Positions 44,945 through 53,154 of a stretch of 64,000 bases of DNA are shown one piece after another. The DNA comes from Acidobacteriota bacterium. GTDB lineage: Bacteria; Acidobacteriota; Vicinamibacteria; Vicinamibacterales; CAVVIG01. The stretch is from assembly GCA_018268955.1 (NCBI GenBank), contig JAFDVO010000004.1, positions 186,001 to 250,000 of the forward strand. Direction: 5' to 3'. Both the position numbers and the translations under genes were made by a program. Numbering within the stretch: position 1 is the first letter of the stretch; each line of letters starts with the position of its first letter. The notes under the pieces were generated by a model. The model was given only the letters and a program-made list of their open reading frames with translations, searched no databases and was not told the origin of the DNA.

Positions 44945-45991
44945 TCAGAACCCTACGGTCTTCCAGGCCTTGATGACCGCCTTGTGCTCCGGGCTGTTGT
45001 TGCCGAAGAGCGTGGCCGCGCTCTGCGTGGACATCGACACCATCTGGTTGAAGTCGCTCTTCTGGTTGAGCGCGAGCATCGTGCGGTACCAGATGCGTCC
45101 GGCCTTGTCCCAGGCGTTGCCCCCGATGGTGGTGGCCACAAGGAAGAACGCGTGGTTCGGGATGCCGGAGTTGATGTGCACGCCGCCCGAGTCGTCACCC
45201 CCCGTGTACTTGTCCTTCAGGTGCTTTGGCTGTGGGTCATCGCCAAGGTAGGGATCGCCCGTGTAGGCCGGCTCGTCCTTGAACGTGCGCAGCGCCTTCG
45301 CCTTCGCGCCCGGCGCCATGATGTCGGGCCCGATCAGCCAGTCCGCCTTCGCGGCGGTCTGCTTCTTCTTCCACTGCTTGATGAGTGAGCCGAACACGTC
45401 GGCGAAATGCTCGTTGAGCGCACCAGACTCGTTCTTGTAGTCCAGGTTGCACGTGTGCGTCACGACGCCGTGCGTCAGTTCGTGGCCGACCACGTCGATG
45501 GACTTCGTGAATCGCGTGAAGATGACGCCGTCACCATCGCCGTACGCCATCTGCTCGCCGTTCCAGAACGCGTTGTTGTACTTGCGGGCCACGTGGACGC
45601 TCGAGATGAGCGTCATGCCGCGGTCGTCGAGCGAGTTGCGGTTGAACAGCTTGAGGTAGAAGTCGTAGGTCAGCCCCGAGTAGTCGTAGGCCTCGTTGAC
45701 AGCGGGGTCCTTCGACTTCGCGCCGCCTTCGCGCCGCACGAGGGTGCCGGGCAGGAAACTGGACCCGCGGTTCTTGAGGTCGTAGACCAGCCGCTCCTTC
45801 TTGCCGACGGCGGAGGGGATGGCCGCCATCGCCGGCATCTGCGCCAACGTGGTGCGGGTCGCACGCAAGCTGGCCGACCGGGCGATCGCCGCGACGGCAA
45901 TGGCGCGCACCTTGGGATCGTCCGACTCCGCCATGCGGTCGAGGATGTACGGCGGAAGGATGCAGTGGATGGGGTTGTGGCAGCAGCTCAC
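44945..45991 (-). CDS. protealysin-like M4 metallopeptidase
   Basis: A 348-residue protein. The GTG at 45991 is chosen because AAGGAGG sits six bases upstream. A short propeptide begins CCHNPIHCILPPYILDRMAE, the protealysin type, with no signal peptide. The catalytic site is complete: GHELTHGVVTH (zinc-binding HExxH), then ESGALNEHFADVFG with the third ligand, and GGVHINSGIPNHAFF with the catalytic His. The size equals that of protealysin (about 341). Such enzymes cleave intracellular or effector proteins and are held by emfourin, encoded next door. Confidence 0.85.
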   Translation of the reverse strand: MSCCHNPIHCILPPYILDRMAESDDPKVRAIAVAAIARSASLRATRTTLAQMPAMAAIPSAVGKKERLVYDLKNRGSSFLPGTLVRREGGAKSKDPAVNEAYDYSGLTYDFYLKLFNRNSLDDRGMTLISSVHVARKYNNAFWNGEQMAYGDGDGVIFTRFTKSIDVVGHELTHGVVTHTCNLDYKNESGALNEHFADVFGSLIKQWKKKQTAAKADWLIGPDIMAPGAKAKALRTFKDEPAYTGDPYLGDDPQPKHLKDKYTGGDDSGGVHINSGIPNHAFFLVATTIGGNAWDKAGRIWYRTMLALNQKSDFNQMVSMSTQSAATLFGNNSPEHKAVIKAWKTVGF

Positions 45992-46106
45992 GGGACGCCT
46001 CCTTGAGGAGCCGGCTTGTGCCGGATGCATCGGGAGGTCGCGCCGGCGCAGCGCGATCGCTCCTCGGCCGGATTATGGCCGAGGTGGTGGCAGAGTCAAT
46101 CAGAGA

Positions 46107-46141
46107 ATTGCTGATTGCTAATTGCTAATTGCTGGTTGCGA
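46107..46141. repeat. heptamer array (ATTGCTA type), 5 units
   Basis: Five 7-bp units (ATTGCTG, ATTGCTA twice, ATTGCTG, GTTGCGA) at 46107-46141, between the M4 peptidase gene start and the 3' end of the kinase gene that ends at 46152. AT-rich compared with the flanks. Confidence 0.8.
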
Positions 46142-46151
46142 CATGCGGCGA

Positions 46152-47690
46152 TCAGGCTGCGCTGCTGGCGGATTTCGACAGGCGGCCGCGCACGTGCGAG
46201 AGGAGCATCGCGCGCGTGAACGGCTTCGGCAGGAATCCGCCCGGCTCACTCCATTCGAGCCCCTTCGGCAGGCCCGACATGAAGAGCACCGGAATCCCTG
46301 GGCGGCGGACGCGGATGGCGTTCGCGAGTTCGCTGCCGGTCATTTCCGGCATCATCACGTCGCTCAGCACCAGGTCGACGCGGTCACCAAGCGTTTCCAT
46401 CAGGCCAAGCGCTTCCGCTGGCGTGGCTGCAGCGACGACCTCGAATCCATCGCTCTCGAGCATCTCCTTCGTGACGAGGCGCACCGGCTCGAGATCCTCG
46501 ACCACCAGGATGCAGCCGCCCACACGGCGCGCCGGTGCCGGCGGCAGCACCTCCTGCGTGGGCGTGGTCTCCTTCGCTGCGGTCGTCACCGGCAGGTCGA
46601 TCGTGAAGGTCGTTCCGGATCCGACCTCCGAATCCACCCAGATGAAGCCGCCGCTCTGCTTGACGATGCCGTAGACGGTCGAAAGGCCGAGGCCCGTGCC
46701 CTGCGGCCCCTTCGTGGTGAAGAACGGCTCGAAGACCTTGCTCTGGAGATCCGGTGCGATGCCGTTACCCGTGTCGGAGACGAGGATCTGCACGTAGGTA
46801 CCGGACGGCTGTACCGCGCGACCGGGGCCGGGGGTCTCGAGCACGGATTTCCGCACGGCGATCGAGAGCGTGCCGCCGCGCGGCATCGCGTCACGGGCGT
46901 TGATCGACAGGTTCAGGATGATCTGCTCGAGCTGCGTCGGATCGGCCGAGACGTTCGGCAACCCTTCAGGCGCGTCGATCTCCAGCTTCACGTCGTCACC
47001 CATGAGGCGGTCGACCATTGTGCTCATCGACTGCACGACCGACGAGACGTCGACGACACGGGGACTGAGGACCTGCTGGCGGGAGAAGGCCAGCAGCTGG
47101 CGGGTGAGGTCGCTCGCGCGCTGTGCGGCCCTGACGATCTGCTTCAGCGACTCGTGCGCGCCGATCTCCACCTGGAGCTGCTCGGCGAACCCGATCATCA
47201 CCATCAGCATGTTGTTGAAGTCGTGCGCGATGCCGCCGGCCAGGCGCCCCACTGCCTCCATGCGCAGGGCGTGGCGCCGCTGTTCGGAGGAAACGCGCAG
47301 GCGATGCCGCTCGGCATCGGTCGCTTCAGAGGCAATGTCAAACGGGCGGTACCAGATGAGCCGCCCGGTGGTGTCCGGGCTCAGGTCCATCTTCTGCTCG
47401 ATCCGTTCGAACAGCCGCCCGTCACGAGCGGTCACGACGTTCCGCGTGGGAGAGGCGCTCGGCGCCTTGTCCGAGCCGCGCGGTTCGTCCGCCTCGAGCG
47501 GCGCGAGGCGCGTGTCGATGCCCTCCACGGTCGCGGAGCGCATCTGCGCGGCCGAGAAGCCGGTGGCCCGCAGCATCGCCGGGTTCCATGAGAGCACGCG
47601 TCCCTCGTCGTCCACCAGCACGACCGCGTCGGGCGACGCCTCGAACAGCTCACCGATGTTGATGCGCACGTGATCGCCCGGTTCGCTCAT
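46152..47690 (-). CDS. PAS hybrid histidine kinase with C-terminal receiver
   Basis: A 512-residue soluble kinase: PAS (LFEASPDAVVLVDDEGRVLS), a HisKA variant with GRLAGGIAHDFNNMLMV (the NtrB/DctB-like IAHDFNN type), HATPase (NLSINARDAMPRGG, DTGNGIAPDL, GTGLGLSTVYGI) and a receiver (LVVEDLEPVRLVTKEML, VLSDVMMPEMTGSEL, PKPFTRAML). Its start overlaps the stop of the diguanylate cyclase upstream by four bases. The two are therefore one operon linking a kinase and c-di-GMP synthesis. Confidence 0.9.
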   Translation of the reverse strand: MSEPGDHVRINIGELFEASPDAVVLVDDEGRVLSWNPAMLRATGFSAAQMRSATVEGIDTRLAPLEADEPRGSDKAPSASPTRNVVTARDGRLFERIEQKMDLSPDTTGRLIWYRPFDIASEATDAERHRLRVSSEQRRHALRMEAVGRLAGGIAHDFNNMLMVMIGFAEQLQVEIGAHESLKQIVRAAQRASDLTRQLLAFSRQQVLSPRVVDVSSVVQSMSTMVDRLMGDDVKLEIDAPEGLPNVSADPTQLEQIILNLSINARDAMPRGGTLSIAVRKSVLETPGPGRAVQPSGTYVQILVSDTGNGIAPDLQSKVFEPFFTTKGPQGTGLGLSTVYGIVKQSGGFIWVDSEVGSGTTFTIDLPVTTAAKETTPTQEVLPPAPARRVGGCILVVEDLEPVRLVTKEMLESDGFEVVAAATPAEALGLMETLGDRVDLVLSDVMMPEMTGSELANAIRVRRPGIPVLFMSGLPKGLEWSEPGGFLPKPFTRAMLLSHVRGRLSKSASSAA

Positions 47691-48904
47691 GATGCACGCT
47701 CCGGCAGCAAGACCAGTTCCGTCGCGCTGGTGGCCAGCACGCAGCAGTTGCCGCCGCGGTGCTTCGCGTCGTACAGCGCGCGGTCCGCCGCGGCGACGAG
47801 GTCGGCGAGTGAGGTGAAGTGGGTCGCGGCGGCGATGCCGAAGCTCGCGGCCACGGGGATTGATGTCCCCGGCTCGGGCGTGAGCATGCGCTTCAGGCGC
47901 TGCGCCACCGACGCGAGCGTCTGCTCCGAGCCGGTCAGCACGACGGCGAGGAACTCCTCACCACCGTAGCGGCCGAATGCGTCGCCCCCGCGGAGGCTTC
48001 GCGACAGGCACTGCGCTGCGTGCGCCAGGACCCGGTCACCGACGCCGTGCCCGTGCGTGTCGTTCACCTGCTTGAACCGATCGAGGTCGCAGAAGATGAG
48101 CCCGAACGGGACCCGATCCTGCTCGAACCGGATCCACGAGGCCTGCAGCCGTGCGTCGAGCGCGCGCCGATTGAGGACGCCTGTCAGAGCATCGATGGTG
48201 GCCGCCTCGCGCCACCGCTGCGTCTCGCTGATGAGGGTGCGGCTGCCCTGCAGGGCTTCGCCGTACGCGCGGGTCTTCTGCACGACCAGCGATACCTGTG
48301 CGGCCGCGCGTCGGAACGCCACCGCGTGCGCGGGCCGGAACACGTCGACGTTGCGAGCGGTGAAGAAGAGGAAGCCGAGCGCCACGCCGTCGGCGATCAG
48401 CGGACACGCGAGGAGCGAGCAGGCGCCACGATCGATGAAATGCTGCGCGACCGGAGTCGGGCCGCCGTCTGCCCAGCCGGTGCGAAGATCCCGGATGATG
48501 ACCGGATCGCGGCCGAGCGGCGCCGACCGCAGCCGGGCCTCACGCCAGGGCGCGGACCACGTCGGGTGCTGCGCCCGTCGGGCGCTCTTGCGCCAGTAGC
48601 CGCTCACCTGCTGGGCGTCTTCCGAGAGAAAGGCGCACTCCAGCGTGTCAAAGGGGATGATGCCGCTGAACGCGCCGAACAGGCGATCCAGGACCGAGTC
48701 GAGCAGCGCGTTGCGGTCGCGGACGATCCGATCGAAGAGGCGCGTCAGGTCGCGCTCGCGGCGCGCGATCCGTGAGGAGAGCGCGTCGAGCGCGCTGCCG
48801 AGATCCGCGATCGCATCCGCCGAGCCGATCTCTGCCACGGCCACCTTCGACGTCGGGTGTGTCCGCGTCGGCTCCGAAACACCCGCTGTCGCCTGCTGGT
48901 CCAC
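47687..48904 (-). CDS. GAF-GGDEF diguanylate cyclase
   Basis: About 405 residues. GTG at 48904 is preferred over the GTG at 48952, because GAGGAG lies six bases upstream. An N-terminal coiled-coil-prone helix (ARRERDLTRLFDRIVRDRN) is followed by a GAF domain (residues about 70-220) and a GGDEF domain with LTGVLNRRAL, DLDRFKQVNDTHGH and the active-site motif RYGGEEFLAVV. The I-site R-G-G-D is intact, so product inhibition is expected. It shares an operon with the PAS hybrid kinase and is divergent from the LuxR-type regulator. Confidence 0.9.
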   Translation of the reverse strand: MDQQATAGVSEPTRTHPTSKVAVAEIGSADAIADLGSALDALSSRIARRERDLTRLFDRIVRDRNALLDSVLDRLFGAFSGIIPFDTLECAFLSEDAQQVSGYWRKSARRAQHPTWSAPWREARLRSAPLGRDPVIIRDLRTGWADGGPTPVAQHFIDRGACSLLACPLIADGVALGFLFFTARNVDVFRPAHAVAFRRAAAQVSLVVQKTRAYGEALQGSRTLISETQRWREAATIDALTGVLNRRALDARLQASWIRFEQDRVPFGLIFCDLDRFKQVNDTHGHGVGDRVLAHAAQCLSRSLRGGDAFGRYGGEEFLAVVLTGSEQTLASVAQRLKRMLTPEPGTSIPVAASFGIAAATHFTSLADLVAAADRALYDAKHRGGNCCVLATSATELVLLPERAS

Positions 48905-48992
48905 GTCGCGCTCCTCGGGGGCACCGCTGCACGTTGATGCCCTCGCCTCCACATATCGGGAGTGTTTGGCGCACCGATAATAACCCGTAGTG

Positions 48993-49018
48993 AGCTAATG
49001 TATAGCTCTCATTGAGCT
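48993..49018 (+). promoter_or_regulatory. AGCT motif repeated every 11 bp
   Basis: AGCT occurs at 48993, 49004 and 49015, exactly 11 bp apart, in an AT-rich stretch between divergent genes (starts at 48904 and 49050). Same-face spacing is what a cooperative DNA-binding protein would need. The LuxR-type regulator encoded immediately downstream is a candidate binder. No convincing -10/-35 pair was assigned. Confidence 0.4.
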
Positions 49019-49049
49019 TTCATCACGCAAAACGATAGCCGGAGGGTCG

Positions 49050-49718
49050 GTGAGCGAAGCGCAGAGGTATCTGGTGGCGGTCCTGATGGCGGACGCGGCG
49101 GCGGCGCGGCAGCTTGCCGGTGCCCTGCAATCAGCGGGGATGTTGCCGCTGACCGCGGTACCGCCGGCCGTCCCTCGGCCGCAGACCGCCGCCGACCTCC
49201 CGGACGCCTGCGTCGTCGACCTCGCGTGGCTGCTTGGCGTCCCCGATCAGCAGGCGGCGCTGATGGACCTCAGGAGACCGGTGGTTGCAGTGGTCGATGT
49301 GGCAGGTCCGCCGCTCGTCGCCCTCGCCGCGGACCTGCATGCCGCGACGCTGCTGGTGAGGCCGGTGCACGACGCCCAGGTCGTGGCAGCGGTTCGACTG
49401 GCGGCGGCCGTTGGCGCGCAGCAGACGGCCGACGCGGCAATGCCGCGTTCCGCCGAAGACAAGCTGCGGGCCATCGCGGCCATCCTGCAGGACACGCCTC
49501 CGGCGGTGCTGCCGGCGGCGATGCGGGAGCTCCTCTCGTCACGCGAGCGCGAAATCGTCGAGCTGCTCTGGAGCGGCGCACGTGTCGCCAGCATCGCGCG
49601 TCACCTCCGGCTCAGCCCTCATACGGTCCGCAATCACCTGAAGTCGATCTTCCGCAAGGTGAACGTCCGCGGCCAGCGCGAGCTGTTCGAGCAGTGGCAA
49701 GGGCGAGCGGGACGGTAG
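49050..49718 (+). CDS. LuxR-type regulator with degenerate receiver
   Basis: A 222-residue protein with a GTG start after GGAGGGTCG. The N-terminal 125 residues have a receiver-like order but lack the acidic pair and a clear phosphorylation context. A linker leads to a NarL/LuxR helix-turn-helix (LLSSREREIVELLWSGA, ASIARHLRLSPHTVRNHL, IFRKVNVRGQRELFEQW). The receiver may work without phosphorylation. It is divergent from the GAF-GGDEF gene and probably regulates that pair or itself. Its TAG stop (49716-49718) is the first three bases of a heptamer array. Confidence 0.8.
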   Translation: MSEAQRYLVAVLMADAAAARQLAGALQSAGMLPLTAVPPAVPRPQTAADLPDACVVDLAWLLGVPDQQAALMDLRRPVVAVVDVAGPPLVALAADLHAATLLVRPVHDAQVVAAVRLAAAVGAQQTADAAMPRSAEDKLRAIAAILQDTPPAVLPAAMRELLSSREREIVELLWSGARVASIARHLRLSPHTVRNHLKSIFRKVNVRGQRELFEQWQGRAGR

Positions 49719-49792
49719 ACGGTAGACGGTAGACGTTAGACGTTAGACGTTAGACGTTAGACGTCAGAAGGTAGACGTCAGAAGGTAGGCGT
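49716..49792. repeat. heptamer array (TAGACGT type), 11 units
   Basis: Eleven consecutive 7-bp units (TAGACGG twice, TAGACGT five times, CAGAAGG, TAGACGT, CAGAAGG, TAGGCGT) run from 49716 to 49792, the longest array in the window. The first unit provides the stop codon of the LuxR-type gene. The next gene ends, on the opposite strand, at 49813. Confidence 0.9.
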
Positions 49793-49812
49793 TGGATGCT
49801 CGACGTCTGAGT

Positions 49813-51345
49813 TCACGGCGTGGCTTCTCCCGCCGTTCGCGTGCAGTTGCGCCCGGCCGCCTTTGCCTCGTAGAGCGCCACGTCGGCAGCCCGCAAGATG
49901 TCGGCCGGGGAGTCGCCGTTCGCGGGGAACTCGGCCACGCCCGCGGAGAAGGTGACCGACCATCCCAGTGCGGCGGCGACGTCGGTCCATGCCCGGCGCA
50001 GTTCCTCCAGCCGCTGTCGCGCGGCCCGCGTGTTGGCGCCCGGCAACATCAGCGCGAACTCCTCGCCGCCGTAGCGGAACACCACGTCGTCCATCCGCAC
50101 GTGCGCGGAGAGGAACTCGGCGAAGGTGCGGAGCAGCTTGTCGCCGGCATCGTGGCCGAACGTGTCGTTGAACTGCTTGTAGTGATCGAGGTCGACCATC
50201 GCCACGGCGAGGCCGTACTCCAGGCGCGAGGCCCGGCTCACTTCACGAGCCATCGCTTCGTCCATGTAGCGACGGTTGTAGACGCCCGTGAGCGGATCGC
50301 GCACGGACTGGTTCAGGAGCCGGTCGCGCAACTGGATGTTCGCCAGCGGCAGTGCGAGCCGCTCGGCGATATCGGCGGCGCGACGACGCTCGTCGCTCGT
50401 GAGCGTCGCACGCATCGACACGCCGGCAATGCCCTTCGCCTCGGCCTGGAGGTGGAAGAGCCCAAGCGTCTCGCCGTCCGCCATCAGCGGCAGGCACAGC
50501 GAGTCGGCGCCGCGGCAGATCGCGTGCGGGCACACCGTATCGGCCGACGCGCTCGAATCGTGCACGCGCCCGCAGCGCAGCGCGACGCACTCCTCCATCG
50601 AGAGCCGCTCGGGCGGAGGGTCGCAACCCCAGCAGACGAGCGATTCGACCGTGCCGCCCATCGGGTCCACCAGCATGAGCGTGCCGTTGGTCTGCGGCAG
50701 CAGCGCCTCCATGTGCAGGCTGAGGACCGAGCGGATCTCTTCACGGGAGCGCAGGGTCTGCAACAGCTCCGTCAACGCGCGGTACTGCCGGCGCTCGTGC
50801 AGTTCGCGTTCGAGATCGGCCTTGGCCGCCGCCAGGTCGTCCCACAGTCTGCGCAGGTCGGACGCGTCGCGCATGAACGCGACCGACAGCCGGCGTTCCC
50901 CCAGCACCACCGAGCCGAGGGCGATGTCCACGGCCAGTTCGCTGCCATCGGCGCGCCGCGCCTTCAGCGTCAGCCCGCTGCCCATGCGGCGCATGTGCGG
51001 ATGGCTCTGGTACTCCAGCCGCTTGCCCACGTGCGCGTGCCGCATCCGATCGGGGATGATGCTCTCGATTGGTGCGCCCTCCAGCGCGCCGTGCTCGAAG
51101 CCGAGCAGCCGATGCATCTGCTCGTTCGCACCCACGATGACGCCGGCGTGGTCGACGATGGCGATGCCATCTGGCGCCGCCTCGATGAACGCGGCGAGCG
51201 TCTCGCTGGCAGAGGGCTCGATCGCGGGAAGCGGCAGGACGCGTGCCTCAGCGCCGGTCACCTCTTCGGGTTCGAGGGGGCTGCCGCCGGTTGATGCCGG
51301 ATCGCGGGTGGGGACGCCAAGAAGTTTCGCAATGGCGCTCAGCAT
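49813..51345 (-). CDS. PAS-GAF-GGDEF diguanylate cyclase
   Basis: A 510-residue protein from the ATG at 51345 with GGAGGTG upstream. It has a PAS domain (FIEAAPDGIAIVDHAGVIVG), a helical linker, a GAF domain with a Cys-rich stretch (CWGCDPPPERLSMEEC, CGRVHDSS, CPHAICRG), then GGDEF with LTGVYNRRYMDEA, DLDHYKQFNDTFGHDAGD and RYGGEEFALML. The I-site R-M-D-D is present. The Cys cluster could bind a metal or an iron-sulphur centre; this is inference. It overlaps the EAL-HDOD gene upstream by seven bases and is the paralogue of the 30391-33129 pair. Confidence 0.9.
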   Translation of the reverse strand: MLSAIAKLLGVPTRDPASTGGSPLEPEEVTGAEARVLPLPAIEPSASETLAAFIEAAPDGIAIVDHAGVIVGANEQMHRLLGFEHGALEGAPIESIIPDRMRHAHVGKRLEYQSHPHMRRMGSGLTLKARRADGSELAVDIALGSVVLGERRLSVAFMRDASDLRRLWDDLAAAKADLERELHERRQYRALTELLQTLRSREEIRSVLSLHMEALLPQTNGTLMLVDPMGGTVESLVCWGCDPPPERLSMEECVALRCGRVHDSSASADTVCPHAICRGADSLCLPLMADGETLGLFHLQAEAKGIAGVSMRATLTSDERRRAADIAERLALPLANIQLRDRLLNQSVRDPLTGVYNRRYMDEAMAREVSRASRLEYGLAVAMVDLDHYKQFNDTFGHDAGDKLLRTFAEFLSAHVRMDDVVFRYGGEEFALMLPGANTRAARQRLEELRRAWTDVAAALGWSVTFSAGVAEFPANGDSPADILRAADVALYEAKAAGRNCTRTAGEATP

Positions 51346-52634
51346 GCCGGCACCTCCGCATCCAGGCCGCGCGCCCACTGCAGGGCGTCGGCGTACGCAT
51401 CCGCCAGCCGCAGGACCGACACACGCAGCCGGTCCAGCGTGCGCGTCGACACATCCCACGCGCCACGCTCGTAGCTCGTCACCGCGTCGAGCACGTCGCG
51501 GGCCACGTTCGGCTGCCCGAGCAGGGCATCCTTCACGAGCGCGGGCAGCGGCATCTCGGCGATGGCCGCGGACATGGGCCGGCGGAGAATCGCGTCGAGC
51601 ACGGAGCACAGGCCCAGCAGGAAGAAGGCGTTGTCGTCGTCGCAGCCCTCGAGTTCACGGGCAAGCGCCTCGCAGCAGCGTGCCCGCACGAGGGCAACCG
51701 CGAGCATCTCGCTCGTCTGCCCATGATTCAGGCCGGCTAGCGTCCAGACCGACACCCATTTGCGGATGCGGTCACGCCCGAGCAGCAGCAGCGCCTGTCG
51801 CAAGGACGTCACCTCGCGCCGCAGCCCGAAGGCAGCGGAGTTGACCGACCGGAGGACGCGGTAGGTCAGCGACACGTCGGCCTTCACCAGTTCCTCGAGG
51901 GCGGACACCGGCAGGTCCTCACGATTGAGCGCGGCGAGCAGCCGCAGATAGGCCAGCTGCTGCCCCGCCATCGGCGAGGCGGTGAATGTCGTGGGTCTGC
52001 AGAAGTAATAGCCCTGGAAGAGCTGGTAGCCGATCGGCCGCAATGCGTCGACGACCTCTGCCCGCTCGACCTTCTCGGCGATCAGGCGCACGCCACGCGG
52101 ACGGAAGCGCGCCGCCAGCGCACGGCATTCGTCCATTGACGTGTCGAGCACGTCCACCTTGATGAACTTCACGAACGGCAGCAGGGCCTCCGCCGGTGAT
52201 CCGGCCACGAAGTCGTCGAGCCCGATGGCGTACCCGCGGTCGTGCAGCCGGGCGCATGCGTCCACGACGTCCTGGTCCACCGGCACGTCCTCCCGGACCT
52301 CCACCACGAGGGCGGATGGCGGCAGCAGCGTCGCCGCGTCACCGAGCAGCAGGCCGCGCGTGAAGTTCACGAACGCCGGCCGACCCGCGGTCAGCGTGTC
52401 GAGCCCCAGCGCGAGCACCGCGTTCGAGAGGACGCTGGCGCTCGCGCCGTCACCGCAGTCATCGCAGCGCACCGCATCGGCGCCGTCGCGGTACAGCAGC
52501 TCGTAGCCGAACACCGTGCCCCGCTGATCGAGAATCGGCTGCCGCGCCAGATGCACTGCACCGTGCCCCTGGCGTCCGCCGTCGGGCGCCATCGCGGTAA
52601 CAGCCCGCGCGCCGGGCGTCAAATGTGTCTGCAT
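51339..52634 (-). CDS. EAL-HDOD (YuxH-like) signalling protein, paralogue
   Basis: About 431 residues from the ATG at 52634 (GGAG four bases upstream; ATG at 52649 also possible). The EAL-like domain has LARQPILDQRGTVFGYELLYR in two parts, VNFTRGLLLGD, LDDFVAGSPAEALLPFVKF, AEKVERAEVV and FQGYYFCRP; the EAL triplet is ELL and loop 6 is degenerate. The HDOD domain follows (ALEELVKADVSLTYRVLR, SLRQALLLLGRDRIRKW). It has a pair of Cys at RCDDCGDG not seen in the 30391 paralogue. The partner diguanylate cyclase overlaps its 3' end. Confidence 0.85.
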   Translation of the reverse strand: MQTHLTPGARAVTAMAPDGGRQGHGAVHLARQPILDQRGTVFGYELLYRDGADAVRCDDCGDGASASVLSNAVLALGLDTLTAGRPAFVNFTRGLLLGDAATLLPPSALVVEVREDVPVDQDVVDACARLHDRGYAIGLDDFVAGSPAEALLPFVKFIKVDVLDTSMDECRALAARFRPRGVRLIAEKVERAEVVDALRPIGYQLFQGYYFCRPTTFTASPMAGQQLAYLRLLAALNREDLPVSALEELVKADVSLTYRVLRSVNSAAFGLRREVTSLRQALLLLGRDRIRKWVSVWTLAGLNHGQTSEMLAVALVRARCCEALARELEGCDDDNAFFLLGLCSVLDAILRRPMSAAIAEMPLPALVKDALLGQPNVARDVLDAVTSYERGAWDVSTRTLDRLRVSVLRLADAYADALQWARGLDAEVPAC

Positions 52635-52773
52635 GAAGCTCCGCCTCATCTATCGACGATCCCGCCGCACCGCGCAATGCCGCACTTCGGGTCATGGCTG
52701 GCCCGTTGTGGGCTGGATGAAGGCGTCCCGCCGCACGCCGATAGTCCCTTGCGAGCCTGGAAGGAGGACGACG

Positions 52774-53154
52774 GTGACCACCAACGCACACGACGCCGCC
52801 GCGGATGATTTCTGTGCCAACGACCTGCTTGCCGTCACCGCCGACGACGCCGGCATGCGCGAGGGGCTGCGCGACATCCTCGTGGAGGAAGCGCCGCGGC
52901 TGCTCACCCGCATGGACGCCGGCCTCGCGGCCGCGTCAGCCGTCCTGGTGGCCGACGCCGCGCACGCCGTGAAGAGCCTGGTCGCCACCGTCGGTGGGCG
53001 GCGAGCCTTCGCGCTCGCCGATGCCCTGGAGCGCCGTGCGCGCCAGGGCGACACGTCCGACGCCCGCCAGGGCGCCGACGCCCTCGCCGCATCGATCGGC
53101 AAGCTCACCGCGGACCTCACTGCGTTCATCGAGCGCGAGCGCCGCACGTGCTGA
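52774..53154 (+). CDS. Hpt phosphotransfer domain protein
   Basis: A 126-residue protein. The start is GTG at 52774 because AAGGAGG lies six bases upstream; an upstream frame from 52633 is the antisense of the neighbouring gene. The helix with AHAVKSLVATVGG carries the histidine of an Hpt domain (H-x-x-K-S). It opens the chemosensory cluster, and its stop overlaps the next start (53148). It would shuttle phosphate between a receiver and CheA or a hybrid kinase. Confidence 0.8.
   Translation: MTTNAHDAAADDFCANDLLAVTADDAGMREGLRDILVEEAPRLLTRMDAGLAAASAVLVADAAHAVKSLVATVGGRRAFALADALERRARQGDTSDARQGADALAASIGKLTADLTAFIERERRTC

Noticed and set aside
21594..49792. The tandem arrays as CRISPR
   Set aside because: Units are 7-9 bp with no spacers and no cas genes nearby, so they are simple tandem repeats.
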